Positions 38,738 to 50,589 of a stretch of 64,000 nt of DNA are shown here, piece by piece (position 1 is the first letter of the stretch; the number at the start of each line of letters is the position of its first letter). The notes below the pieces were generated by a model. The model saw only the letters and a program-made list of their open reading frames with translations. It did no database searches and was not told where the DNA came from. The translations under genes and the position numbers were made by a program. The stretch comes from Sphagnum magellanicum (taxonomy: Eukaryota; Streptophyta; Sphagnopsida; Sphagnales; Sphagnaceae): positions 13,164,501-13,228,500 of the forward strand of contig CM038908.1 of the NCBI GenBank assembly GCA_021904315.1. Reading direction: 5' to 3'.

Positions 38738-39312
38738 GTTGATATTAGGTTAACAACTTTGACATCTTTGGTCATCCCACATGTTGACTATTGTAATAGC
38801 CCAAATCGAAGATCAAATATTCTTCAAGCTTCTTCTTGTGCTTCTTCTTCCCTAAAACCAAAAAACAAAAAAAACAAAACAAACAAATGCTGAAACAAAT
38901 TATTTGAAGCAACCCAAGTGTAAAAATGAAGAGAAAAAACATGAAAATGCACCTCAAAAACTTTCAAAAGCTCAGATTTCCTCATGCTTTCCAAAGAAGC
39001 ATATTACATGTAGCATCCACATTGTAACAAAAAAGTTGTGTCCAAAAGCATTAAACATGTCTTCCTATTTTTACTTGTAATTTAAAATGATAAAATTTGA
39101 GTTTTGTGCTTTGCATAGAGCATTACATTCCTTTGCATAATAGGAATCTGGATTATCGTAATCAACAGTATAGGGGAGGAAGGTTGCTCATCAGAATGTA
39201 GACAACATTGGAACGGGGCTTGCCTGGGTTGTGTGGAATCTCCAATGGTGGCGCATAAAACAAGAGGAAAGCACCAGACAAAGCTTGATGGAAGGTATTT
39301 AGCATCTCACTT
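38738..39312 (-). repeat. Dispersed repeat or gene-fragment copy B (inverted partner of 15.5-16.1 kb)
   Basis: The reverse complement matches 15,470-16,060 through many shared words. On the minus strand the frame at 39,162-39,401 is still open for 79 codons (SEMLNTFHQALSGAFLLFYA), and copy A has a mutated version of the same text. Coding origin is therefore likely, from an unknown gene or transposon. Confidence 0.7.
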
Positions 39313-39728
39313 ACAATATATCTATTATGTTCCCCAATTCCAAATGCTTCAAAAATATTGATTTGCCAATACATATCCTTCCACTTGTCATCATAAAACA
39401 ACTATTTAGAAGCCTTACACTTTGTCATGATTCATCTACCTCAAACCTGGTTTGATCAAATAGAAGTTGGGCCATTTGGAAACTTATCATCCCAAGGGTC
39501 CTCAAGTTTCTATTACTCCAAGAACTTTGATCATATGTTTTTGCATTGCTAAACTGTAAAGAGGGATGGCATTTGACCAATTAGTGAAGATATGGCTTGC
39601 CCCCATAATGATTGCTCTCTTGGAGGCCTTGTAAAGTAATGAACCTCAATTGACTCTTGGGGATTTGAGTCTTATTCCAAAGTGATGTCTCAATAATTAC
39701 ACAACAATTTCATGTGGGTGATTTTGCC

Positions 39729-39930
39729 TACTCTATTTTTGTTCTCCTCTTGGCCCTTGGGAGTTGAGACACAGGATGCTGCATTACAAATTGTTGGGTT
39801 GGTTTTTCCAACTTTAATCTTTTGTTTTCTCCTTAGGAGTTGGTGCAAAGAAACATTGTGTTTTGAAATTTGCAACTTCTATCTTGTGTTTTTTCCTTAG
39901 GAGTTAGGAGTTGGCACAAAGAAACATTTT
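39729..39930 (+). repeat. Three degenerate tandem copies of a ~65-bp unit
   Basis: Each unit has a CTTTTGTTTTCTCCTTAGGAG-type T-rich segment followed by GTTGGTGCAAAGAAACATT or a variant. The copies lie near 39,735-39,795, 39,810-39,873 and 39,874-39,930. Confidence 0.55.
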
Positions 39931-39934
39931 ACCC

Positions 39935-42225
39935 AGAGTGGATCCATGACCTTATTTATGCTGGCAAAATCATGGGCACATGGAGAACAACCATAAGAAT
40001 GGTTGAACAAAAAGAATGGTGGAACAATAACCCAAGCTTTTAGATCACAACTGGCATTTGGACCCATGTCGATAACCCATCCTGGACCCTGGCTGATAAC
40101 CAGAGGCAACCAGGATCTGGCCTGATACTCAATGCTCATAAGCTGCCAAGATGAATGTAGAATCTTACATAGACCCTTATCATCTAGCATGTCCCCATGT
40201 ACTAAGTAGTGAGTCTTGACAAGATGAGAACCCTACTAGGTCTTGTACCACTTTGATCAGGATGTAACACTACTTGTCTCCTCCTTCCTCTTTCATAGTT
40301 CATCTCAGGAGGTTATATGTCCTTTGAACCCTATGGTGCCTTTTTTCATTTCATTTTGGGTTTGAATTTCATTTTTCCAGGACAAAATGGCCAATGGGTA
40401 GGTATATGATTTTTTGCTTCAAGTTCATCTCCCATGGATGTACACACGTTTTTTAATTTCATATTTTACATTGTCAAATACTGGGTGATTCTCAAATTAA
40501 GTGTTGCAAACCCAAGCCTTATGCATAACACGATGGGTTTTATTTCAATCTGTAGCGATTAATTGGTAACTAAATAACAAGTAGATTGATATAGGTATTA
40601 AAGTGGGTCTTATATGTTGAAAATCTGGTTATGAGACACTATATTTTCAATGAGGAGGTGACCCATTTGAGAAAGACCTTGGCCCACTCAATATAACCAA
40701 AAACAAAAGATCTGGCTAACATAGATCAAAATCAGTGTTGGGCGTTTCTAGCATTTTCAACATAAGTTCTAGTTTCCAGTTTGCAATTAAATAGGGGCAA
40801 GACTTTGAATCTACATGGGTTTTATTTTAATTTTTTTGGGGGTTAAAAATTGGATGCAGTTCAGGTCCAGGTTCTCCAATTGGGAAAGGAACTGCTGATT
40901 CTTACCCTCCAAAGTGCGCACCTCCTCAACACTGATCAAGATGCAACTCTACATTCCAAACCATCCTTATGCCAAGAATGGGTCTTTATTGGATACCAAG
41001 CCTCAAAGGGCCAAATTTGAAAGCCACAAGGAATCAACGACAGAGGTTAAGAATGCAAGAATTTTGAACAAAGGAATATGGAGAGGAGACAGGTCTAGGA
41101 AGAGGGGAAAAAAACCACCCAAAAGCTGACATTGATTTCTTTTTAAAAATTCACGAAACTTCAAACGGAAAAAATGACTGGATCCATGAAGGATCGTTCA
41201 TGCGCAGAAAAATAGACCCTGTCGGACACAATGACTGTGTCAATATTCTTAGCAATAAATTGGTAACTAAATTGCCTGCAGCCATCCATCCATTCTGCTA
41301 GTGCTCTGGGCAGATCTGCTCCAGTTTCTGCTACTTCTAGTGAATTGGTTTTTGTCACCCTTTACATTTCAGCTTGATTCAAAAGGAACTAAATAAGAAT
41401 ACCTGCAAAAGACGTTGGGAATTTTCACCAAAACATTCTGATGTGAAACTGAGGAGGAAAACACTGGAATTGTGCAGAAAATACTGGAATTGTCTGTACC
41501 TTTCATCTACAATTTTCCTCTGATCAGATTTGATGTACCAGAAGAAACAATAGTTTCCTTTCTTCTTTGGATGAGCTTCTCGTATGTTCCACAAGAGCTG
41601 TTCAGTGTCGGTTTGTTTTCATCTACAATATTTTCCTCTTAATAAATTAAGATCTACTAGAGGCTTCCTTCCTCTCTTTACCCCTTCCACCAAAAGGAAA
41701 TAAAAAAATATCTCTGGGAATGGGTCAAACTTCCACAGCTACAGTTTTGAAGGCACCATAAGACAATTATATTGGGGAGTCCCAAGATGCAAGAAATCTC
41801 AACTTTGGCTGTCGAATTTGGTCTTGTGTATGTAATGTATTTTCTACCTTTAAAAAAATACAACTAGACTGTGATCTGTTGTTATTTTGTCATCATTTGT
41901 GCACTTAAAAATTATTTCTTAGTCCGGATGACAGAGTTTCTATGTGGAGATTCTCAAATTTGCATTGGCCTGCATGGACTACCTTTGAGAGTGTTGGAAT
42001 TGCGACAAAGGATTGTAGAGTGTTTGAAGATTGAAGACTATTTGAAATGTGGAATCTCTCTTTATGGTACATAGCTATGTTAAAGCCATACAAAGACAAG
42101 GAGGGCGGTGGAGCCTTACCCAAGAAATCATATTGGCATCTGGACCCACAAGAAGAAGTTTGCAAAAGTTCAATTCTCAAACTACACCCCCCAATACTCA
42201 AAAACAAAATTGATCACCAACAAGT
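39935..42225. other. Intergenic DNA, no gene seen
   Basis: No frame longer than about 100 codons and no recognisable family on either strand. Confidence 0.5.
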
Positions 42226-42231
42226 TTGTGA

Positions 42232-42268
42232 AAAGTAGGCTAGATTTATCCAAAATCTAGCCTACTTT
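42232..42268. repeat. Perfect 16-bp inverted repeat with 5-base loop
   Basis: AAAGTAGGCTAGATTT is followed by ATCCA and then the exact reverse complement AAATCTAGCCTACTTT. No mismatch is present. Confidence 0.9.
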
Positions 42269-42269
42269 A

Positions 42270-43195
42270 AAACACTCTTAAACAATGACATTGGTCACCA
42301 GTTTGGGGGCCAGAAAATGGGCAGATACAAGTTCACAAAGTGCATAGATTCCTCTAATAAGTTTCTTTCCATTCACAATCCAGTTTTTTTTTTTTTTTGG
42401 TTTTTGTTTTTGGGTTCCTTAAAAGAATAAAAACTATTGGGTCAGAAAATTTGGCTGTTGGTCGGTCAGAGTGAGTGGTGCCCATGATGATGACTTTTTC
42501 TCACTCAGATCTTTGAACAGACTTCACTCTTATCAACGACTAGTGACACATAGGGAAGAGTGTGGACAAAGAACAATTTTATTTCTACACAAACCCATAT
42601 GTGTAATGTGAGTCTCTATAATGCACCAAATCAACAGGGCAAGCAAAATCAGACTCCATAGGTACCAATAAAACTTCTAGTTGGGTTGGGTTGGGTTTAG
42701 GTTATATGTTGCGTTATCTGTCTCTTTGAAAAGTTCATTTTTACACCCAAAGGAAAGTCACGAAATAGCACAAGTATGATTGAGTTATATCCAAAACACA
42801 CAATTCGTTAATACTTTTTAATTTACCTTTACTTTTTTCCCTCCTCTTCTTCTCCTTTCTGCCACAAGTATGTTTCTGGTACAAAGAATTCATAAAGCAA
42901 CACAAGTATAGTTTCAATTTTGGCCAAAAGTTTGGACAAATTTCATTCCCACTTTATTTGTTTTGGTCTTCTTCCACTTCAATTCATTCATACTTCCTTC
43001 TTCCAGAATTTTTTTTGGTGGGCACAAAAAAAATTCACAAAGCAGCACAAATAATGATTCAATTTCTTTCAAAACCTTGGATAAAGTTCATTTATACTTT
43101 TCTCCTCATCTTCATCCTTCTACGTTAATTCATCAATCGACATCCAAGTGAGGTTTCTAAAACAACAACAAAAAAACTTCAAAGACCCTTTTACT
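42270..43195. other. Intergenic DNA upstream of the MCTP gene
   Basis: No coding sequence is seen. It may contain distal regulatory sequence of the gene starting at 43,868. Confidence 0.4.
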
Positions 43196-43198
43196 GGT

Positions 43199-43527
43199 AC
43201 TGTCTACATACATACGTACATACATATATACATACATACTTCAAATATACGTTCTACATACATACTCACATGCTTTAAAATACCTACGTCCACAATGCCA
43301 AGCCCTTTTTGGGGTACCATTGCAGCACATGTGCTCTGCATTCTCGCTGTATACATAATCCTTCATATGTACAGTCTACATAAATACATACATACATACA
43401 TACATACATACCTTAAAATATGTTCTGCAGGCATACTCACATACCTCAAAATACGTACGTACACAATGTCAGGTCCTTTGCGTAGTACCATTGCAGCGCC
43501 ATGTGCAGTGCATTCTCGCTGTGTACA
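43199..43527 (+). repeat. Tandem duplication of a ~150-bp module in the MCTP promoter region
   Basis: Copy 1 is about 43,199-43,353 and copy 2 about 43,375-43,527. Each runs through a (CATA)n tract, a TTAAAATA..GTTCT-like segment, CATACTCACAT, AAAATAC.TACGT, CACAATG, a GTACCATTGCAGC-type segment and GCATTCTCGCTGT. The copies differ at many scattered bases, so the duplication is not recent. Confidence 0.8.
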
Positions 43528-43537
43528 GCGGCCTGCA

Positions 43538-43549
43538 CGAGAGACACAC

Positions 43550-43581
<32 letters not shown>

Positions 43582-43629
43582 GAGGAGGAGAAGAAGAAGA
43601 GGAGGAGGAGGAGGAGGAGGAGGAGGAGA
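43538..43629 (+). promoter_or_regulatory. GA and GGA/GAA repeat tract, core promoter or 5' UTR
   Basis: A (GA)n tract (to about 43,580) passes into GGA/GAA triplets (to about 43,629), about 240 bp before the start codon. GA tracts at this place are common in plant core promoters and 5' leaders, and can bind BPC/GAGA-type factors. The role here is inferred from position only. Confidence 0.55.
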
Positions 43630-43867
43630 TTTGTAGTATGGTGTGTGGGGAGTTTTGGTGGAAGTAGAGTGGGGGCAGGAGTAGAGTCTGAATGATTTTT
43701 TGAGCATTTGTGTTGGGATATGTAATCGAAAGAAAGGGTCTGCAGATTTTCTGTTTTTGTTTTGGGTAGATTAGAGTTTTGGTTTGTTACAAAAAAATTT
43801 TTGGGATTCCTGAACGAGTAAGTAGCAGGAGGGTGCAGCAGCTGTGTGGTGTTTGTAGGATTGAGAA

Positions 43868-46800
43868 ATGATGGCTGGAGAACGGAAACTTGTCGTGGAG
43901 GTTACGTCTGCAAGAGGTCTAATGCCCAAGGATGGAGAAGGCTCGTCCAATGCTTATTGTGTTGTGAGTTTCGTCTCATCTGTATTTGTGAATTGCTTCA
44001 GATGCTACTCCTCCTCCTCGTTGTTGTTGTTGTATTAAGAAGACATGGATAGAATGGTTTTGGAAAGTGTCCAGACTATGGAAAGTGTCGAGACTAGTGT
44101 TGTTTTTGCTACTGGTCATGATACTGCACTTTTAGCTCGAAGTGCAGCGAGGAATTTGAAGATCTAAGTGTAGATGATGAAGGAAGTCAGTACTATTGTG
44201 TTCCACAATTCTACATTTCGACTTCGTCGCGTTTTACTGTTGTCTTCTTCTTCTGCAATCAGACAGCTTCTGCTACTAGACAATGATCGGAGCTGCTGCG
44301 ACTCATGAGCTGCAGATCCTCAAGTGCACAAAGACTTCATGTTAACAGCCGTCACCGTAATATTAACTTGGAGAATTTTTTTGTTACCTGTGCAGCTCGA
44401 CTATGGCCACCAACGGAAGAGGACGAGAGTGATGCCGAAAGACCTCGATCCCACATGGAATGAAAAGGTGAGAGAACTGATCAGATATTGATGATGCTCC
44501 TCATGGATTTCCACTGTACTAGCTAGATCCTCTGCTGCAGTTGTTTCACGAAATGCTTGCAATGTTGAAGTCAGTACTCTGCAGCAATTTTGTCTGAGAC
44601 TTGAGCGTCGTGTTAGTGGCGTCATGATCGTATTCATTAGCTGCAAATAGATCGAGAGCTTGAAAGTATGCTGTGAACGTTGCGCAGTTTGAGTTTCTCA
44701 TAGTAGATCCATCAATGCCCGGAGACTTGGAGATCAACGTGCAGAATGAGCGAAAGAGTGGTACCGGCAGAAGAAGCAGCTTTCTAGGAAGGGTGGTCGT
44801 TCCTGTGAGCTTCATGCCCGGTGCTCCAGGCGATGTGAGATGGTATCCATTGCAGAAACGAGGTCTCTTCTCTAACATCAAAGGCGACTTAGGGTGAGTA
44901 TTCTAGTACTTTTCTTCACCTGCAAGCTTCTTGCCATTTCTTTTTTGATCATCAAGTGCAAAATTTGCAGAGCCAGCACTGATCAGTACCAACTTGAGAT
45001 CTATAGAGTCTAGACCTGCAAGCTCATGTTTGCACATGCAGCTTCTCCTGCAATACCAAAGGATGATAATCCATCAATGGTAATTGCCACCACCTCCTTG
45101 AACAATCTTCCCATATTGATCAACTGCTGCAGCTGATTCTCAGAAGATCATTGCTCAAGAAAAATGCTTTGAATCTCTGATTCCCTCTACTATTGCCAGT
45201 ACTCTAGGTCCTTTGTTTTCTATTGATTGCTATAATCAAACAGCTGTGCTCATGGATTGTTAGTTGCATGGCTTCTATTACCAACTTGGACCATGTTCTT
45301 AGTTCATCTAACTGGTTTCTAGATCTAATCTAAATGAACATTTTGTTGCAAAAACATCTGAAAACCTTGTCAAGTCTCTACACCTCATTTTTTGTTGAAT
45401 CCTTTCATGCATTGGATCACTTGTCATCTCCAGTTCAACGCAAGTCTTTGCTGTTTCCATGCACCTCTTGAATTTATCAGTCCTAGTGCATTCTCATGAA
45501 GCATTTGTTGGCTTTTCAGTACCCAATGTAAGCCTCTAAGTCTTGACATTGAGCAGGATTCAAGTCAAGAGAATATCAATTACCTTCATTGCAAGCATTG
45601 TACTTGATTTGTGTTTGATTTGTGTTCAAGAACTATATTGACCTGGCAGTGTGATTTTCTTCAGGCTGAGGATCTGGCACATGATGGAGTTGCCACCACC
45701 ACCACCACCACCACCTCCACAACCCAAAGAAGGAAAGGAGGAGAAGATACTAGAAGAAAAAAAGGAGGAGAAAAAAGAAGAGACCAAAGGGATTGAGAAC
45801 AAATTAGAGCCTGAGAGAAAAAAGGAAATCAAAGAGTCTGAGAATGTCAAAGAGGAGAAAAAAATGGAGACCAAAGAAGAGACCAAAGGAGAGATCAAGG
45901 AGGAACAGAAAAAATTAGTACAAGAAGTTGCCAAAGAGGTCCCAAAAGAGACACCAAAAGCAGCACCAAAAGAGGCAGAGAAAGGAGGTGGGGGTGGAGG
46001 AGAAAATGCTGGAGCTGTGACCAGGGAGCTGGGGGCTGGAATAGTAAGGGAAAAAGGTTGGGTTGATGGAGGAGGGGAAAGGATCAGGCAAATCAGAAGG
46101 ATAGTGAAGGCAGATCAGCAACCAGAATTTCATAGACCAACTCCCAGAACTCTTCCTGATACAGATTTCACAGTCAAGGAAACAAATCCTGATCTTGGAA
46201 AGGCGGTGGATTTGAAAACACACTTTGATCTTGTTGAGCAAATGACCTATCTGTTTGTTCGTGTGGTCAAGGCTCGTGATCTCCTTGCAAAAGATGCTAA
46301 TGGAAAGAGCGATCCTGTAAGTAATAATTTACTTTTCTTGAACAATTTCTTTTTCTTCTATCAATTCCTCCTGAAATGGATTTTTTCTTGATCACTTGAT
46401 ATACATATGTTATGTACCCAATTGAAGAACTCATCATCTGCTGCAGCAGGTGGTGCAGTACTACGACATTGTGTTTTTTACTTGTGTCAAACACATCAGA
46501 CACACTAAATTTTTTTTTTGTCTTGAATGTTGGGTGTGGGAGGAGACAGTATGTGAGGTTGACGGTGGGAGCAGTCAAAACACAGAGCAGGATTATTAGG
46601 GGTGAGCTCAACCCAGAATGGAACCAAGTGTTCGCTGTGGGAAGAGATAAGATTCATGGAGGAACACTCGAACTTACAGTATGGGATGCGGTACCTAATC
46701 CTTCACTCTCCTTCTCCTTCCCCTTTGGAAATTCAGGAACATGTACAACAAGGCATCATCAATCCAGATTTTGATCTTGATGAAGAAAACAGGTGTTATG

Positions 46801-49800
46801 TATGGACTTCACTCTGTGCAACATCTAGCAGTATGTATGCCCACAATGTGGTTTCAACCCTGGGATTTGCAAAGTGCCCTTGAATTGTAGCAAATGCTAT
46901 CCACATGATGCTGTCTTCTTGAGAAATTACACACATAATGTGAATATATACACTGGGTCTGATCTACAGATATGTACTGACTGTCTACATAGAGTGCAGC
47001 AGTATGAAACAAACTTTGGATTGAAACAAGAACATGAACAAGAATAGTATTCTCTTGTTCAAGCGATTTCTCTGTTGTTTGTCAAATGAGAGTCATGTTT
47101 TGTGTTTTGTCTCTGCAGGATAAGGAGTCAGCAGATGATTTTCTTGGAGGGCTCATGTTTGATTTACATGAAGTTCCACAACGGAAGCCTCCTGAAAGCC
47201 CATTACCCCCACAGTGGTATAGACTAGAGGCCAAAAATGGAAAGGGTAGAGTAAGAGGTATGCACGTACTCCTCGAGAGCTTTTTACTCCTGGGCCACAA
47301 TATATGTGTGACAAGAACTGCAAGGAAACAATATGTTTGTTTTCTGAAGAATCCCACAAGTGTAAAATTACTGCTGGAGAAATTGAATCTCATGAATGCT
47401 TGTCACCATTCTAACGTTCCCAAGGTTGCTGAATTCTTCCTTCCTTTGGGCATTTTCAGGAGACATTTTGATTGCAATCTGGTGGGGCACACAGGCAGAT
47501 GAGGCATTTCCTGATGCCTGGCAATCTGACACTGGTGGTCATCCCTATTTCCGCTCAAAGGTTTACTTGTCACCAAGGCTTTGGTACTTGCGGGTGACAA
47601 TCATTGAAGCTCAAGATCTAGTTCCATTTGACAAAGGCCGGTTACCTGAACCGGTGTGTCTTCGATTCACTTGAGAGATGTGACGAGTAATCAATTTTGG
47701 TGGGAGAATTTAGTCCTCCATCATGGCATGTGAAATTTTATCATGTCTTCAATAGCTGAAGAGATGAACAAACTGGACAGATGTTTAGAAAGAAGCTTCA
47801 CCCAATGTTTTGGGTATGATAATTCATCAAGTATTTTGTGGTTTTTGACTGTTGCTGTAGACTGTTAAGTGAGTGCTTGGACTTGGAAGATCAGTATTAA
47901 GTTGATGTTTTGGGGGGTGGGGCTTTTTTTTGGGTCCAGTATGTGAAGGTACATGTGGCTCCCTACCAAACGTTGAGGACACAATTTGCTCAAGTGAGGA
48001 GTGCCAGCCCTTTCTGGCATGAAGACTTGATGTTTGTCGTTTCAGAGCCTTTTGATGATCTGTTGCACATTCTTGTGGAAGACAGAAATGGTGGCAAAGT
48101 AAGTGGGAGGCCAATGTCCACAAACATAGTTTATTTGTTAAGTGTTGTTTTGTGTTCGTGAATCATGGGCGGTTATGTGCCTCATCATTGCACATCAGTT
48201 GATCAAATGACTTTGTTCTGCAGGAGGACATTTTGGGTCAGGTGCGAATTCCACTTCGCAGTATTGAGAGTCGGATTGATGGACGTCCTGTTGCTACAAG
48301 GTGAAGTTCTTCTTTTGCCTGCCTGCACACTACACCCATTCCTAGTTGTTTTAGGCATGTTTGTTGGTGCCTCTCTTTTGGCCTGGGATGAGCTTCATAT
48401 GTAAGGATTAGATTTCCTAGCAATTGGCTACTTCAAAAATGAAATGAGAGATGTCAAGAAATTCTCTTGTTCACATATTTTGTGCACCAAACAGGTGGTA
48501 TATTCTAGAAAAGGAGCCTGGGAAAGGCGGTGGATTTCTTGGACGAATTCACCTGCGACTCTGCTTTGATGGAGGCTACCATGTGATGGATGAGTCATCT
48601 AACTACCTTAGCAGCACACGACCAAGTGCAAAGCGGCTTTGGAGACCTTGCTTGGGTGTGTTGGAGTTGGGCATCCATGGTGCCAATAACCTACTCCCAA
48701 TGAAGGCTACCAAGGACAGTCGTGGGAGTACGGATGCTTATTGTGTTGCAAAATATGGGCAAAAGTGGATTCGAACCCGCACCATTTTTGAGAGCTTCAA
48801 TCCTCGCTGGAATGAACAGTACACATGGGAGGTTGATGATCCTTGCACTGTACTGACAGTTGGTGTATTTGACAATCGGTATGTCTATTATGTGCTGAGA
48901 TCAGGAGCACAATAAGTTATGATTTCATGGCAATTTTTGAAGCATATTAGTCTGATTTTGAGGAATAAGAAGATTTCTACGATAGTCTTTGCATATGTGG
49001 ATGTGCAGTATAAATCTGACCCTGTTGCAATTGATTCTGCAGCCATACATTTAATCTCATGACACCAGATAAGCCAACAGGTGCAAAAGATCTTCCAATT
49101 GGCAAAGTACGAATACGTCTGTCAACACTCGAGAGTGACCGCGTATATACCAATTCATATCCATTGTTGGTTGTCACACCCCATGGCGTGAAGAAAATGG
49201 GAGAGCTGGAGCTGGCTGTTCGGCTATCATGTGCTTCCACATTGAACCTCATGCAAGCTTACTTGCAGCCTCAGTTACCCCGAATGCATTACTTCTACCC
49301 TCTTGATGCAAAGCAGTTGGAAACTTTGCGAGTTGCAGCAATGAATATAGTGGCTTTGAGACTAATGAGATCTGAGCCTCCGTTAAGGCAAGAGATTGTT
49401 CAATTTATGCTTGACACAGAAGCAGAGCGGTGGAGTATGCGTAGGAGCAAAGCTAACTACTTTCGTATTATGGTAATATAATATGCTTCCTTGAACTTGA
49501 GAACTAAAAACATTTCCATTTTGCCTGTGGAGAGCAATTGTCTAGTGTTCTTGCTGCTCTCAAACATTTGCCCATTTGTGAGCTTCACTTTCAAGCTAGA
49601 AAATTCCTACAGGCTACAGCATGTTATGAAGTTCATGACTTCATCCAATACACTGAAAAACTTTTGACTGCAAAAATAACTGCCTTTTGTTTTTTGGGTG
49701 TGTGTGTGCAGGGCGTGCTCAATGGTGTTATGGCAGTGATGAACTGGTTTTCAGATATTTGCAGCTGGAAATCCCCAGTCACAACTGTTCTTGTTCACAT

Positions 49801-50589
49801 CCTTTTGTTGATTCTTGTGTGGTACCCTGAGCTCTTGCTTCCAACTATGTTTCTATACATGTTCCTGATTGGAGCTTGGAACTATCGATTCCGTTCCCGA
49901 ACTCCTCCCTTCATGGATGCCAAGCTTTCACAGGGTGAGCACATTGGTGATCTGGATGAACTGGAGGAAGAATTCAATGTTGTACCTGCCAGTAGAGCTC
50001 AAGAGGTCAGCATCAAACTTCACACTCCCCATCATCTTTAACCCATGCTTTTTTTTATCCAATCAACCTATCAAGGTTGTGTGTCCAAATGAGTCAAGGT
50101 CGCACCCATAATTCTGATGACTTTTTATTTCATTGGGAATGTGATGCATAGGTGTTGAAAAGAAGGTATGAGAGGCTACGGGGTGTTGCGGGTCGAATCC
50201 AGAATGCACTTGGTGAACTTGCCACCATGGGAGAACGTTTACATGCTCTCCTGAGTTGGCGAGACCCAAGGTCAGAGAGTTTGAATCACCCAGGCCTCCT
50301 CTCCATCTTTGTCTCATGATTCCATTGCTTTTTTTTCAATTGGATCCACAAGTCTGATTTCAACCAGCTTGGTGTAAGACTCAGTTGCTGTTGTGTGTAC
50401 AGGGCAACTGCAATCTTCATAAGCTTTTGTTTGGTTACAGCAATTATCCTGTATGTCACACCATTCCAAGTGGTTGCAGTACTGCTTGGTGTGTATATAT
50501 TGCGACATCCGAGGTTTCGTGATCCACTGCCTGCTCTGCCCATGAACTTCTTCAAAAGGTTACCTTCACAATCAGACCGCATTCTCTAA
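43868..50589 (+). CDS. MCTP: Multiple C2 and transmembrane domain protein (MCTP), QUIRKY-like
   Basis: Coding exons: 43868-43963, 44396-44467, 44688-44893, 45665-46316, 46550-46690, 47119-47257, 47460-47653, 47940-48098, 48224-48300, 48495-48878, 49043-49472, 49712-50005, 50152-50270, 50403-50589. All 13 introns are GT-AG and in phase, giving 1,049 aa.
N-terminal C2 domain at about 6-125, then a Pro9 run and a Lys/Glu-rich linker (to about 300), then C2 domains near 318-435, 475-578 and 633-707. The C-terminal plant MCTP domain (PRT_C) has hydrophobic segments in exons 12 (VTTVLVHILLLILVWYPEL) and 14 (ATAIFISFCLVTAIILYVT). Typical motifs are DPYVRLTVG, LNPEWNQVFA, DAYCVAKYGQKW and FNPRWNEQYTW.
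The family tethers ER to plasma membrane, often at plasmodesmata. QUIRKY (about 1,080 aa) acts with STRUBBELIG in cell-cell signalling. Four C2 domains plus the linker favour the QUIRKY group over FTIP types, which have three. The start MMAGERKL leads directly into the first C2 strand. It appears intact. Confidence 0.93.

Noticed and set aside
43148-43636. 162-codon open frame upstream of the MCTP gene
   Set aside because: It is made by the CATA and GA/GGA repeats (Tyr-Ile-His and Arg-Glu runs) in the promoter region. The opposite strand is open over the same stretch.
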